From assembly GCA_025363575.1 (NCBI GenBank), contig JANYDM010000004.1, forward strand, positions 62,001 through 126,000: DNA of 64,000 nt. Direction: 5' to 3'. The position numbers and the translations under genes were made by a program. Source of the stretch: Betaproteobacteria bacterium. Lineage in GTDB: Bacteria > Pseudomonadota > Gammaproteobacteria > Burkholderiales > SG8-41. Of the stretch, positions 47,219 to 56,674 are shown piece after piece. Under the pieces are notes generated by a model that searched no databases, was not told the DNA's origin, and worked only from the letters and a program-made list of their open reading frames with translations. Positions within the stretch are counted from its first letter, which is position 1. Each line of letters opens with the position of its first letter.

Positions 47219-47968
47219 TCAGTAATCTCCCCACAACGTATTGAGCGCGGCGAGCGCCGCCAGTGCGGCAGTTTCAGTGCGCAGCACGCGCGGGCCGAGG
47301 CGAAGTTCGACAAAACCGCGCTGCTTCGCAAATGCCATTTCGACTTCGGTGTAGCCACCTTCCGGTCCGGCCAGCAACAGGACATCCGCCGGTCGCGGCA
47401 ATTCCCCCAGTCGCTGCTCGGCGCGCGGCGCCAGCAGGATGCGCAGCTCGCCGGTGCGCGGGGCCGGCAGGCCGCCCAACCATTCGATCACCGGCTGCGG
47501 CGCTGCGGCTGCCGGAACGGTATTGCGCCCGCATTGCTCGCACGCGGAAATCATCACTTGGCGCCAATGTTGGAGGCGCTTGACCGTGCGCTCGGTGTCC
47601 AGCCGCACGATACTGCGTTCGCTGTACAGCGGCTGCACGCCGCGGATGCCAAGTTCGACCGCTTTCTGCAGCGTGATGTCCATGCGCTCGCCGCTGGAAA
47701 TTGCCTGCGCGAGCACGCATGCGAGCGGATTTTCGCGATCGACCGGCGTTCCGCCGCCAAGCTTGACGGTCACGCCGTGTTTATCAATGCGCGCGACGGT
47801 CGCCGCGAACTCGACCCCCTCGTTGAATACGATAAGCGCGTCACCTACGCTTGCGCGCAGCACGCGCGCGAGATGGTGGGCGCCCGATGCGGGCAGCTCA
47901 ATCAGCGCACCGGGTGCCAGCATGTCAGGCGCATGTATACGCGTGTGTTGAGGGACAGCGCGCCGCAT
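47219..47968 (-). CDS. rsmE: 16S rRNA (uracil-1498-N3) methyltransferase
   Basis: RsmE methylates U1498 of 16S rRNA. The ATG at 47968 gives 249 aa. The N-terminal PUA-like part (SGAHHLARVLRASVGDAL) is followed by a SPOUT methyltransferase domain with the knot motif LLAGPEGGYTEVEMAFA and LGPRVLRTETAALAAL near the end. Earlier in-frame starts reach into the gap before trkA and are not conserved. Divergent from trkA. Confidence 0.94.
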   Translation of the reverse strand: MRRAVPQHTRIHAPDMLAPGALIELPASGAHHLARVLRASVGDALIVFNEGVEFAATVARIDKHGVTVKLGGGTPVDRENPLACVLAQAISSGERMDITLQKAVELGIRGVQPLYSERSIVRLDTERTVKRLQHWRQVMISACEQCGRNTVPAAAAPQPVIEWLGGLPAPRTGELRILLAPRAEQRLGELPRPADVLLLAGPEGGYTEVEMAFAKQRGFVELRLGPRVLRTETAALAALAALNTLWGDY

Positions 47969-48071
47969 CTGCCGATTATGCCATAGCGGATTGAGCGTCC
48001 CGGGTGTTTCCCCTATGGGCAAACAGGACTAAAATCGCGCTTCCTTTACGCATGCCGCTGGCAGGCTTCGA

Positions 48072-49499
48072 TTGAAAATTCTCATTCTCGGCGCGGGCCA
48101 GGTCGGCAGCTCGGTCGCCGAAGCATTGTGTTCTGAAGCGAACGACATCACGGTCGTCGACACCGATCCGGCTCGCCTGAAATTTCTGCAGGACCGCCTG
48201 GACTTGCGCACGGTCGTCGGCAATGCCGCGCATCCCCAGGTGTTGACTGAAGCGGGCGCCGGCGACGCTGACCTGATTTTTGCAGTGACGCGCAGCGATG
48301 AAACCAATCTTGTCGCCTGCAAGCTGGCGGCAAAACTGTTCAACGCACCGACGCGCATCGCGCGCATCCGCGCGGCCGACTACCTGTCTCACCCGGAGAT
48401 TTTCGCGCCCGACTGCCTGGCCGTCGACAACGCGATCTGCCCCGAACAGATCATCACCGACTATATCGTCAAGCTGATCGAGTTTCCGGAAGCGCTGCAG
48501 GTGCTGGAGTTCGCCGGCGGCAAGGTGAGCCTGGTCGCAGTGCGCGCATTCCATGGCGGCCCCATGGTCGGCCACCAGTTGCAGGAAATACGCCGCCACA
48601 TGCCGAACATCGAAACCCGCGTGGCGGCAATTTTCCGGCAGGACACGCCTATCGTGCCCGAAGGCCATACGGTGATCGAGGCCGGCGACGAGGTATTTTT
48701 CATCGCCGCGAAGGAAAACATCCGCGGCGCCATGCGCGAGCTGCGCCGCATGGACAAGCCGATCCGCCGCGTCATGATAGGCGGCGGCGGCAATATCGGC
48801 CGCCGGCTCGCGCTCGCGCTCGAAGCCAATTATCAGGTCAAGGTCATCGAGCACAGCAAGCCGAACGCCGAACGCCTGGCCGCGGAATTGCGCCGCGCGC
48901 TGGTGCTGGCCGGCGACGTCACTGACGAGGAGCTGCTCGAATCCGAGAACGTCGGCGAAATGGATCTTTATTGCGCGGTGACCAACGACGACGAAAACAA
49001 CATCATGTCGGCGCTCCTGGCCAAGCGCATGGGCGCGCGCAAAGTGGTCGCGCTGATCAACCGCAGCGCGTATGTGAACCTCCTGCAGGCGGGCCAGATC
49101 GACATTGCGATTTCGCCGGCCCAGGCGGTCATTGGCACACTGCTCGCGCGCGTGCGGCGCGGCGATTGCGCGGCGGTGCACAGTCTGCGGCGCGGCGCGG
49201 CCGAAGCGCTGGAACTTATCGCGCACGGCGATTACAACTCTTCACGCGTGGTGGGACGCCGCATCGAAGAGATCAATCTGCCCAAGGGCGCCACCATCGG
49301 CGCCATCGTGCGCCGGCACGAGGGCCCGGCGGGCGGGCATGCGGAAGGCCCGGCCGCGATGGCCGCCAGCGCGCAGGTAATCATGGCGCATCACGACACC
49401 GTGATCGAGCCGGACGACCATGTCATCGTATTTGTCGTCAACAAACACATGGTGTCCAAAGTCGAAAAGCTGTTTCAAGTCGACGTGCGTTTCGTCTGA
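48072..49499 (+). CDS. trkA: Trk potassium uptake regulatory subunit TrkA
   Basis: TrkA is the cytoplasmic NAD(H)-binding ring that gates the TrkH potassium channel. The 475-aa protein (TTG start) has two RCK halves: KILILGAGQVGSSVAEAL and RRVMIGGGGNIGRRLALALE are the two Rossmann loops, each followed by a TrkA-C domain. In the last TrkA-C domain, a Gly/Ala-rich stretch of roughly 18 residues sits between GAIVRRHE and VIMAHHDTVIEPDDH, where E. coli TrkA is shorter. trkH follows after 30 bases. Confidence 0.96.
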   Translation: MKILILGAGQVGSSVAEALCSEANDITVVDTDPARLKFLQDRLDLRTVVGNAAHPQVLTEAGAGDADLIFAVTRSDETNLVACKLAAKLFNAPTRIARIRAADYLSHPEIFAPDCLAVDNAICPEQIITDYIVKLIEFPEALQVLEFAGGKVSLVAVRAFHGGPMVGHQLQEIRRHMPNIETRVAAIFRQDTPIVPEGHTVIEAGDEVFFIAAKENIRGAMRELRRMDKPIRRVMIGGGGNIGRRLALALEANYQVKVIEHSKPNAERLAAELRRALVLAGDVTDEELLESENVGEMDLYCAVTNDDENNIMSALLAKRMGARKVVALINRSAYVNLLQAGQIDIAISPAQAVIGTLLARVRRGDCAAVHSLRRGAAEALELIAHGDYNSSRVVGRRIEEINLPKGATIGAIVRRHEGPAGGHAEGPAAMAASAQVIMAHHDTVIEPDDHVIVFVVNKHMVSKVEKLFQVDVRFV

Positions 49500-49529
49500 A
49501 CTCGCAGCCGGCTGCCGCGCGACGATATC

Positions 49530-50999
49530 ATGCTACCCGCCGTTCTCCGCATCGCCCCGGTCGTCAACGTATTCAGCACGATCGTCATGATTTTCAGCTT
49601 GACCATGACCGTGCCGATGGTCATCGCGTACTTCTACAACGATACGGCGCTGCTTACCTACCATCAGTCGATTTTGATCACGTTCGCCGGCGGCGTGCTG
49701 ATGCGCGTGACGACCATGCACCGCAAACGCGAGCTGCAGGCCCGCGACGGATTCCTGCTTGTGTTCTTCGTATGGACAATACTTCCGGCGTTCGCGACGT
49801 TGCCATTGATGTTTCACATCGAAGGCCTGTCGTTTACCGACGCTTATTTCGAGACCGTGTCGGGAATCACTACCACGGGCTCGACCGTGCTCGCCAATCT
49901 CGACGCATTGCCGCCGTCGATTAATTTCTGGCGCTGCGAACTGGTGTGGCTGGGCGGCATGGGATTGATTGTCCTCGCCGTTGCGATCCTGCCGCTGCTG
50001 GGTGTCGGCGGCATGCAACTCTATAAGGCCGAAACACCGGGTCCGATGAAAGACTCCAAGCTCACCCCGCGCATAACGGAGACGGCGAAGGGCCTGTGGC
50101 TGGTGTATGCGGGCATTACGGTGGCTTGCGCCATTGCTTACCGCCTCGCGGGCATGAACTGGCTGGACGCCGTTACCCATTCATTCTCGACCATGGGCCT
50201 GGGCGGATTTTCCACCCACGACGCGAGTTTCGGCTTTTTCAATTCGCCTGCAGTCGAGGGCGTTGCCATCCTGTTCATGCTGATCGCGGGCATTAATTTT
50301 GCGACGCACTTTCAGGCGTTCCGCGAGCGCAGCGCGCGGCCTTACGGCGCGGACCCCGAAGCCGGCATGTTCCTGCTGATCACGCTGGGCAGCTGCGTGA
50401 TGATCGCGTGGTTCCTGCGCGCGGCCGGCGTCTATCCGGATTTTCTGACGGCGCTGCGCCACGCCAGCTTCAATACCGTCTCCATTGCAACGACAACCGG
50501 ATTCGTCAGCGTCGACTTCAACCTGTGGCCGGTCTTTGCCCCGCTGTGGATGCTCTTCCTGTGCTGCTTCGCGTCTTGCTCGGGTTCGACCGGCGGCGGC
50601 ATCAAAATGATACGTGCGCTGCTGCTGGTGCGGCAGGGCCTGCGCGAGCTCGTCAAGCTCGTGCATCCGAATGCGCAGGTGCCCGTCAAGCTCGGCGGCA
50701 CCGTGGTGCCGAATCAGATCGTGTTCGCCGTGCTCGCTTTCATGTCCATGTACGGTGCGTGCGTGATCGTGATGACTTTCCTGCTGCTTGCCACCGGGCT
50801 CGATGCCATCACTGCTTTCTCCGCCATCATCGCCAGCATCAACAATACCGGCCCCGGACTCAATCAGGTCGGGCCAGCGATGACTTATGCGGTGCTGACG
50901 GATTTTCAGACCTGGGTGTGCACGATCGCGATGCTGCTCGGGCGGCTCGAGCTCTTCGCCCTGCTGATCATCTTCACGCCGGCCTTTTGGCGTCGTTGA
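49530..50999 (+). CDS. trkH: Trk potassium uptake channel subunit TrkH
   Basis: TrkH is the membrane pore for K+ uptake. The 489-aa protein has about ten to twelve hydrophobic segments and the four P-loop regions of the SKT family (TTTGSTVL, FSTMGLGGFSTH, SIATTTGFVS, NNTGPGLNQVG), whose glycines form the selectivity filter. It ends in the usual IFTPAFWRR. The last eight codons and stop are the first unit of a 27-base tandem repeat. A single-operon trkA-trkH layout is likely. Confidence 0.96.
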   Translation: MLPAVLRIAPVVNVFSTIVMIFSLTMTVPMVIAYFYNDTALLTYHQSILITFAGGVLMRVTTMHRKRELQARDGFLLVFFVWTILPAFATLPLMFHIEGLSFTDAYFETVSGITTTGSTVLANLDALPPSINFWRCELVWLGGMGLIVLAVAILPLLGVGGMQLYKAETPGPMKDSKLTPRITETAKGLWLVYAGITVACAIAYRLAGMNWLDAVTHSFSTMGLGGFSTHDASFGFFNSPAVEGVAILFMLIAGINFATHFQAFRERSARPYGADPEAGMFLLITLGSCVMIAWFLRAAGVYPDFLTALRHASFNTVSIATTTGFVSVDFNLWPVFAPLWMLFLCCFASCSGSTGGGIKMIRALLLVRQGLRELVKLVHPNAQVPVKLGGTVVPNQIVFAVLAFMSMYGACVIVMTFLLLATGLDAITAFSAIIASINNTGPGLNQVGPAMTYAVLTDFQTWVCTIAMLLGRLELFALLIIFTPAFWRR

Positions 51000-51053
51000 T
51001 TCACGCCGGCCTTTTGGCGTCGTTAATCCACGCCGGCCTTTTGGCATTAGTTA
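50973..51053 (+). repeat. three tandem 27-base repeats at the trkH end
   Basis: Units at 50973-50999, 51000-51026 and 51027-51053. The first two differ at one base near the end, the third is more diverged at its 3' end. Unit 1 encodes the last eight residues of TrkH plus the stop; unit 2, in the same frame, would encode the same eight residues and a stop again. This looks like local duplication of the gene end, not a mobile element. No T-rich terminator follows before the phrB stop at 51085. Confidence 0.92.
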
Positions 51054-51084
51054 AATTCAGCCGGCTACTGGTAATACTGATTAG

Positions 51085-52542
51085 CTAACTGCCTCTGGCC
51101 CGCGCGTAAAGTTCCAACGTCACTGCCCGCGCAACCGCATGATCGACGACAGGCGCCGGATAGTCGCGACCGATGACGATTCCCGCCTGTGCCTGCTGCG
51201 CTTCGCTCATCAGCCACGGAGAGTGTATGAATTTGTCGTTGCAGCCGGCGAGCTCGGGCACGTATTTGCGGATGAACTTTCCCTGTGCGTCGAATTTCTG
51301 CGATTGCGTGACCGGGTTGAAAATACGGAAATACGGCTGCGCGTCGCAACCCGTGGATGCCGCCCATTGCCAGCCGCCATTGTTCGCCGCGAGATCGAAA
51401 TCGATGAGCTGATGGGCGAAATACCGTTCGCCGCGCCGCCAATCGACATGCAGGTCTTTCACGAGGAATGACGCCGCGACCATGCGCAGCCGGTTGTGCA
51501 TATAACCGGTTGAATTGAGCTGCCGCATCGCGGCATCGACCAGGGGGTAACCCGTGCGCGCCTCACACCAGGCTCGGTACAGACCTTCATCATCGGGAAA
51601 GCGAATGGCATCGTATTCCGCGTGGAATGCGTGCTGCGCGACGCGCGGATGATAGTGCAGGATCATGAAATAAAAATCCCGCCAGATCAGTTCCGACAGC
51701 CATACCGCAGGGCCGCGGTCTGCGGCCTGCCACGCCGCGCGCACCAGCGCCCGGATGGAGATCGTGCCGAAGCGCAAATGCACCGACAGATACGAAGGCC
51801 CTTTCAGAGCCGGAAAGTCGCGCCGCTCGTGGTACACGGCCATGCGCTTCCTGAAATTCCCGAATAGCCGGCTGGCGCCCGTCATGCCCGGTTGAATGCC
51901 GAGATCAGGCAGATTCGTCGGCTTGAAGCCGAGATCCGCCAGCGGCGGCATGGTGCCCTCCGCGGCCGGCGGCGCCAGCCGACCGAAATATTTTTCGACC
52001 GGGTACGCCTGCATGAAAAACCCGTCGAGGCGCTTCAACCAGGCGTTCTTGTAGGGCGTGAATACGCTGTATGGGCGGCCGTCGCCGGTCAGTACCTCGT
52101 CTTTCTCGAATATCACCTGGTCTTTGCACGTGATGAACGCGATGCGCGCGCTGGCCAGCGCAGCGGCCACTGCTTCGTCGCGCGCAACCGCCGCCGGCTC
52201 GTAATCGTGATTGGTGAATACCGCGTCGGCACAGAGGCGCTGCGCAAGGGCAGGAATCCCTTCACGCGCACGTTCGTGCAAAACCAGCAGGCCGCCGCCG
52301 TGCCGCGCCAGGTCCTGCTGCAATTCGCGCACGCTGTGCCAGATGAATTCGACGCGCCGGTCGTCGCGCCGCGGCAGCAGGTCGAGGATTTCGCCGTCGA
52401 ATACGAATACGCAGTGCACGCGGCGGCTTTGCTTCAACGCCGTGTAAAGCGCGGCATGATCGAAGCTGCGCAAATCGCGCCGGAACCACACCACCGAGTT
52501 TTCGTAGATCACTGCCTGTGCTTTCGTAGTCGACGCGGACAT
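51085..52542 (-). CDS. phrB: deoxyribodipyrimidine photolyase
   Basis: The enzyme repairs cyclobutane pyrimidine dimers with blue light. The 485-aa protein has an N-terminal antenna-binding domain (VVWFRRDLRSFDHAALYTAL) and a C-terminal FAD domain with LSVHLRFGTISIRALV, WRDFYFMILHYHP, and the MHNRLRMVAASFLVKDL and NNGGWQWAASTGCDAQPYFR blocks that mark CPD photolyases of class I. Start at 52542 (MSASTTKAQ) is preferred to the longer frame because it keeps the usual short N-terminus. Divergent from yqgE. Confidence 0.95.
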   Translation of the reverse strand: MSASTTKAQAVIYENSVVWFRRDLRSFDHAALYTALKQSRRVHCVFVFDGEILDLLPRRDDRRVEFIWHSVRELQQDLARHGGGLLVLHERAREGIPALAQRLCADAVFTNHDYEPAAVARDEAVAAALASARIAFITCKDQVIFEKDEVLTGDGRPYSVFTPYKNAWLKRLDGFFMQAYPVEKYFGRLAPPAAEGTMPPLADLGFKPTNLPDLGIQPGMTGASRLFGNFRKRMAVYHERRDFPALKGPSYLSVHLRFGTISIRALVRAAWQAADRGPAVWLSELIWRDFYFMILHYHPRVAQHAFHAEYDAIRFPDDEGLYRAWCEARTGYPLVDAAMRQLNSTGYMHNRLRMVAASFLVKDLHVDWRRGERYFAHQLIDFDLAANNGGWQWAASTGCDAQPYFRIFNPVTQSQKFDAQGKFIRKYVPELAGCNDKFIHSPWLMSEAQQAQAGIVIGRDYPAPVVDHAVARAVTLELYARARGS

Positions 52543-52597
52543 CGCGGCGCTGTCCGATGAAAGGTGCCCCGGCAGAGGGCCGGCAGGGACGAAACGA

Positions 52598-52626
52598 TTG
52601 TGAACGGGCGCCCGCGCGTTTACAAT
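52598..52626 (+). promoter_or_regulatory. putative sigma-70 promoter of yqgE-ruvX-pyrR-pyrB-pyrC'
   Basis: TTGTGA (52598-52603) and TACAAT (52621-52626) are separated by 17 bases, leaving a leader of about 44 bases before the yqgE ATG. No PyrR-type antiterminator structure was recognised in the leader. Confidence 0.5.
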
Positions 52627-52676
52627 AGCGCCGGTCTGATTTTCCGGCACGAGGCAGGCAAAATAGACATCTTAAA

Positions 52677-53237
52677 ATGCAATCGGTGAATCTCACGCAC
52701 CACTTCCTGATCGCCATGCCCAACATGGCGGATCCGCATTTTTCCAAGACCCTCACTTATATCTGCGAGCACAACGAGCAGGGTGCGCTCGGCCTCGTCA
52801 TCAACCGCCCGATCGACATGACGCTCGCCAAGCTGCTTGACCAGGTCAGCATTCCCGCGCTGTCGGAGCAATGCGGCCTGATCCCCGTGCACTACGGCGG
52901 GCCGGTGCAGACCGACCGCGGCTTCGTGCTGCACGGGCCGCTCGGCAATTGGCAGTCAACGCTCTCAATCGGCCCCGAGATCGGCCTTACGACGTCGAAA
53001 GACATCCTCGAAGCTGTCGCGCGGGGCGAAGGACCGCGCCAGATGCTGGTGACCCTGGGCTATGCAGGCTGGGCGCCCGGCCAGCTCGAGCAAGAGCTTG
53101 CGCAAAACGCCTGGCTCACCGTCGAGGCGCGCGACGACGTGATTTTCGACATGCCACCCGCGCAACGCCTGCTCGCGGCGATGCAAATGCTCGGCGTCGA
53201 TTACGCGACCCTGTCCGAAGGCGCCGGCCATGCGTGA
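52677..53237 (+). CDS. yqgE: YqgE/AlgH family protein (UPF0301)
   Basis: This 186-aa protein matches the UPF0301 family: [29 protein letters not shown] at the start, [27 protein letters not shown] and [15 protein letters not shown]. The relation to alginate control (AlgH) in Pseudomonas is uncertain and the function is not settled. It overlaps ruvX by 8 bases and is the first gene of the conserved yqgE-ruvX-pyrR-pyrB-pyrC' operon. Confidence 0.95.
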   Translation: MQSVNLTHHFLIAMPNMADPHFSKTLTYICEHNEQGALGLVINRPIDMTLAKLLDQVSIPALSEQCGLIPVHYGGPVQTDRGFVLHGPLGNWQSTLSIGPEIGLTTSKDILEAVARGEGPRQMLVTLGYAGWAPGQLEQELAQNAWLTVEARDDVIFDMPPAQRLLAAMQMLGVDYATLSEGAGHA

Positions 53238-53739
53238 GCCGCTGCCGCCGGTGCAAAACGAAAAAAACCCACGTGCTGCCCGTCGTACTCCAACAGGCAC
53301 GGCGGTGCTCGCGTTTGATTTCGGCGAACAGCGCATCGGCGCGGCCGTCGGCGACACCACCATCGGGATCGCGCACCCGCTAACGACGGTCCATGCCGAA
53401 GACAGGAAAACGCGCTATGCCGCGATCGGCGAGCTCGTGCGCGAATGGCGGCCGGCGCGGTTGGTCGTCGGTTTGCCCGCCCATCTGGACGGCACCGAGC
53501 ACGAGCTATCGCGGCTCGCGCGCAAGTTCGCGCGGGAGCTCGGCGGCCGCTTCGATCTGCCGGTGGAACTCGTCGACGAGCGCCTCACCTCCGTTGCCGC
53601 GGAATCGAGTCTGGCGGAAGCCGGCGTCGCCGGCCACAAGCGCAAGCCCGTCATCGATCAGGTCGCGGCATTGCACATTCTGCAAGCCTGGCTAGACGAG
53701 CGAACGCGCGCTGCATCATCCGCGCAGGCGCAGCAATGA
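53230..53739 (+). CDS. ruvX: RuvX/YqgF, RNase H-fold nuclease of 16S rRNA maturation
   Basis: YqgF is a Holliday-junction-resolvase-like protein that in E. coli takes part in 5'-end processing of 16S rRNA. The 169-aa protein has [15 protein letters not shown] (first acidic residue of the RNase H fold), [15 protein letters not shown] and [12 protein letters not shown] with the second acidic cluster, then [16 protein letters not shown]. It overlaps yqgE by 8 bases and pyrR by 4 bases (ATGA). Confidence 0.94.
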   Translation: MREPLPPVQNEKNPRAARRTPTGTAVLAFDFGEQRIGAAVGDTTIGIAHPLTTVHAEDRKTRYAAIGELVREWRPARLVVGLPAHLDGTEHELSRLARKFARELGGRFDLPVELVDERLTSVAAESSLAEAGVAGHKRKPVIDQVAALHILQAWLDERTRAASSAQAQQ

Positions 53740-54233
53740 CGGTCAAATCGCCGCCCGACGCCGAACAGCTGCTCACCGCGCTGATCGCCCAGATGCAACC
53801 GCACGTCGCGGCCGATACGGGGCTGATCGGCATCGTCACCGGCGGCGCCTGGCTTGCCGAACGTCTGCACGCCGCATTGAAGCTCACCGTACCGTGCGGC
53901 ACGCTCGATGTGTCGTTCTATCGCGACGATTTCCAGCACAAAGGGCTCAAGCGCCAGGTCGCGCCGTCCGCCATTCCATTCGAAGTCGAAGGCCGTCACC
54001 TGATACTGGTCGATGACGTCCTCTATACCGGGCGCACCATACGCGCAGCGATGAACGAGCTCTTCGATTACGGGCGTCCGGCAAGCATACGGCTCGCGTC
54101 GCTCGTCGACCGCGGCGGGCGCGAACTGCCGATCGCCGCGCAATTTACCGGCGCCGTGATCGACGTCGGGCAAAGCGTCGAATTGCAGCGCGATGCGCAA
54201 GGCCGCCTGAGCCTGGTGATGAGCAAAGAATGA
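53736..54233 (+). CDS. pyrR: PyrR, pyrimidine operon regulator / uracil phosphoribosyltransferase homologue
   Basis: PyrR belongs to the type I phosphoribosyltransferases. The ATG at 53736 gives 165 aa with the PRPP loop [20 protein letters not shown], the GGAWLAERL nucleotide-binding segment and the PyrR-type end with [11 protein letters not shown]. In Bacillus it controls attenuation by binding RNA; in proteobacteria its regulatory mode differs and is less clear. It is coupled to ruvX (ATGA) and 19 bases from pyrB, so it may adjust the genes it is transcribed with. Confidence 0.93.
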   Translation: MTVKSPPDAEQLLTALIAQMQPHVAADTGLIGIVTGGAWLAERLHAALKLTVPCGTLDVSFYRDDFQHKGLKRQVAPSAIPFEVEGRHLILVDDVLYTGRTIRAAMNELFDYGRPASIRLASLVDRGGRELPIAAQFTGAVIDVGQSVELQRDAQGRLSLVMSKE

Positions 54234-54252
54234 CGACAAGGACGACGGCACG

Positions 54253-55209
54253 ATGTTTTTGAACGCCAACCCGCAGCTCAATAAAAACGGCGAGCTGCAT
54301 CACTTGCTGACGCTCGAGGGCCTGCCCGCCGATATCCTGCGCCAGATCCTCGACACCGCGCAATCGTTCGTCGGCGTCACCCAGCGTGAAGTTAAAAAGG
54401 TGCCGCTGTTGCGCGGCAAAGCCATTTTCAACCTGTTTTTCGAGCCGTCCACGCGCACGCGCACGACCTTCGAGATTGCCGCCAAGCGTTTGTCCGCTGA
54501 CGTGATCAACCTGGCGATCAACGTTTCTTCGCAATCCAAGGGCGAGTCCGTGCTCGACACCGTCGCCAATCTCGCCGCGATGCAGGCCGACATGTTCATC
54601 GTGCGCCACAGCCAGAGCGGCGCGCCGCACCTGATCGCGCGCCACGTCAGCGAGGACATCCACGTCGTCAATGCCGGCGACGGCCGCCACTCGCATCCGA
54701 CGCAGGGCCTGCTCGACATGTTTACGATCCGGCACTACAAGAAGGATTTCACCCAACTGCGCGTTGCAGTCGTGGGCGACATCCTGCATTCGCGCGTAGC
54801 GCGATCGCAAATTCACGCTCTGACGACGCTGGGCGTGCCCGAACTGCGCGTGATCGGCCCGCAGACGCTGCTGCCGACGAACGTCGACAGCCTCGGCGTG
54901 CACGTCTATCACGATATGGCAAAAGGCCTCAAAGACGTCGACGTCGTCATGATGCTGCGCTTGCAGAACGAGCGCATGCAAGGCTCGTTCGTGCCTTCGC
55001 CGCAGGAATTTTTCAAAAAATACGGCCTCACGGCTGATAAGCTCGCGCTCGCCAAACCCGACGCGATCGTGCTGCATCCGGGCCCGATGAACCGCGGCGT
55101 CGAGATCGATTCCGACGTCGCCGACGGCAGTCAGTCGGTGATTCTGCCGCAGGTGACGTTCGGCATCGCAATCCGCATGGCGGTCATGAGCATACTGGCG
55201 GGAAACTGA
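54253..55209 (+). CDS. pyrB: aspartate carbamoyltransferase catalytic subunit
   Basis: PyrB condenses carbamoyl phosphate with aspartate in pyrimidine synthesis. The 318-aa protein has the carbamoyl-phosphate motif [49 protein letters not shown] and the aspartate-loop [10 protein letters not shown]. With an inactive dihydroorotase encoded next to it and no pyrI, it fits the class of ATCases that assemble with a pseudo-dihydroorotase. A repeat with a strong hairpin separates it from pyrC'. Confidence 0.97.
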   Translation: MFLNANPQLNKNGELHHLLTLEGLPADILRQILDTAQSFVGVTQREVKKVPLLRGKAIFNLFFEPSTRTRTTFEIAAKRLSADVINLAINVSSQSKGESVLDTVANLAAMQADMFIVRHSQSGAPHLIARHVSEDIHVVNAGDGRHSHPTQGLLDMFTIRHYKKDFTQLRVAVVGDILHSRVARSQIHALTTLGVPELRVIGPQTLLPTNVDSLGVHVYHDMAKGLKDVDVVMMLRLQNERMQGSFVPSPQEFFKKYGLTADKLALAKPDAIVLHPGPMNRGVEIDSDVADGSQSVILPQVTFGIAIRMAVMSILAGN

Positions 55210-55220
55210 AACCGTGATGA

Positions 55221-55309
55221 GCAATGGGTTATGGGTGATGAGTAAAACGCGTGGCCGCGATTACGAGACGACCCGTGATTTCCATTGCCCATCACCCATT
55301 GCCCATTGC
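55221..55309. repeat. hairpin-forming intergenic repeat, copy 2, between pyrB and pyrC'
   Basis: GCAATGGGTTATGGGTGATG (55221-55240) is complementary to 55290-55309 at 18 of 20 positions, with a loop of about 49 bases. The same word set (GATGAGnAATGGGTGAT and ATCACCCATTG) makes up the repeat at 17255-17302. Here it interrupts a tightly packed operon and may act as an attenuator, an RNA-stability element, or simply be an inserted repeat. It ends 8 bases ahead of the pyrC' ATG and may hide its ribosome-binding site. Confidence 0.75.
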
Positions 55310-55317
55310 CAGCCATT

Positions 55318-56595
55318 ATGAAGATACACATCAAGAACGGCCGCCTGATCGACCCCGCCAGCGGCACCGACGCCAAACAGGATGTATTCATCGCCGCGGG
55401 CAAGATCGTGGCGCTGGGCGCGGCGCCCGCCGGTTTCACTGCCAACCGCACCATAGACGCCAGCGGGCTCATCGTCTGTCCCGGGCTGGTCGATCTCGCG
55501 GTGCGCTTGCGTGAGCCGGGCTTCGAATACATGGCGACGCTCGATTCCGAAATGCAGGCGGCGGCGGCCGGCGGGGTAACAAGCCTCGCCTGCCCGCCAG
55601 ACACCGATCCGCCGCTCGACGAGCCGGGACTGGTCGAGATGCTCAAGTTTCGCGCGCGCAATCTGAATCAGGCGCACGTCTACCCGGTCGGCGCGCTGAC
55701 GCTCGGATTGAAAGGCACGCACCTCACGGAAATGGCCGAACTCACCGACGCCGGCTGCGTGGCGTTCTCGCATGCGGATGCGCCGCTTAGCGACACGCAG
55801 CTCCTGTGGCGCGCATTGCAATACGCCGCGACTTTCGATTTTCCGGTATGGCTGCGCCCACAGGACGCCGGGCTCGCCCGCGGCGGCGTCGCGCACGATG
55901 GTCAGGTCGCGACGCGGCTTGGCCTGGCCGCCATTCCCGTATGCGCGGAAACCGTGGCACTATCGACGATCCTGCTGCTCGCGCGCGAAACCGGAGCACG
56001 CGTCCATCTGTGCCGGATGTCGAGCGCCGAAGGTGTGGAGATGGTGCGCCAGGCCAAGCAGATGAAATTGAAGGTGAGCTGTGACATTTCCATCCACCAT
56101 GCGCATCTGTCGGAAATGGACATCGGGTATTTCGATGCGAACTGCAATCTGACGCCGCCGTTGCGCAGCCAGCGCGATCGCGACGCCTTGCGCGCTGCCC
56201 TCGCCGACGGCACGGTCGACGCGCTGTGCTCCGACCACACGCCGGTTGATGTCGACGCCAAGCAGCTGCCGTTCGGCGAGGCCGAGACCGGCGCCACCGC
56301 GGTAGAGTTGCTTCTGCCGCTCACGCTTAAATGGATAGAAGAAGCGCATCTTCCCCTGGCACAGGGACTGGCCCGTATCACGTCCGACCCGGCGCGGCTC
56401 CTCGGTATTCACGCCGGCAAGGTCGCGCAGGGCGCAAGCGCGGATCTCTGCGCGTTCGATCCGGCGCGCTACTGGAAAGTCGAGCCGGCGGCATTAAAAA
56501 GCCAGGGCAAGAACACCCCGTTTACGGGCGTCGAAATCAAGGGCAAGGTGCGCTACACGCTAGTCGAAGGCCAGGTCGTTTACGAATCTGCGTAA
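55318..56595 (+). CDS. pyrX: inactive dihydroorotase homologue PyrC' (PyrX), ATCase partner
   Basis: The 425-aa protein has the full dihydroorotase fold from KNGRLIDPASGTD to VRYTLVEGQVVYES, but key metal ligands are missing. The HxH of DxHxHLREPG is replaced in VDLAVRLREPG (Ala and Arg instead of His), and the usual HCEDP segment reads VWLRPQDAG. The last Asp (CSDHTPVD) remains. Such pseudo-dihydroorotases next to pyrB hold the ATCase dodecamer together, as in Pseudomonas. The ATG at 55318 is used; the longer frame runs through the repeat. A catalytic pyrC should lie elsewhere in the genome. Confidence 0.92.
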   Translation: MKIHIKNGRLIDPASGTDAKQDVFIAAGKIVALGAAPAGFTANRTIDASGLIVCPGLVDLAVRLREPGFEYMATLDSEMQAAAAGGVTSLACPPDTDPPLDEPGLVEMLKFRARNLNQAHVYPVGALTLGLKGTHLTEMAELTDAGCVAFSHADAPLSDTQLLWRALQYAATFDFPVWLRPQDAGLARGGVAHDGQVATRLGLAAIPVCAETVALSTILLLARETGARVHLCRMSSAEGVEMVRQAKQMKLKVSCDISIHHAHLSEMDIGYFDANCNLTPPLRSQRDRDALRAALADGTVDALCSDHTPVDVDAKQLPFGEAETGATAVELLLPLTLKWIEEAHLPLAQGLARITSDPARLLGIHAGKVAQGASADLCAFDPARYWKVEPAALKSQGKNTPFTGVEIKGKVRYTLVEGQVVYESA

Positions 56596-56674
56596 ATCCC
56601 GCCCGAACCCCGGGCGGCCGGCGGCGTCCAAGCTTGACGTCCTCGATTTAATCCCAATTTTCAGGCTATCTCAC

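Noticed and set aside
50973..51053. Short CRISPR-like array
   Set aside because: The repeats are contiguous without spacers and overlap the trkH coding end.
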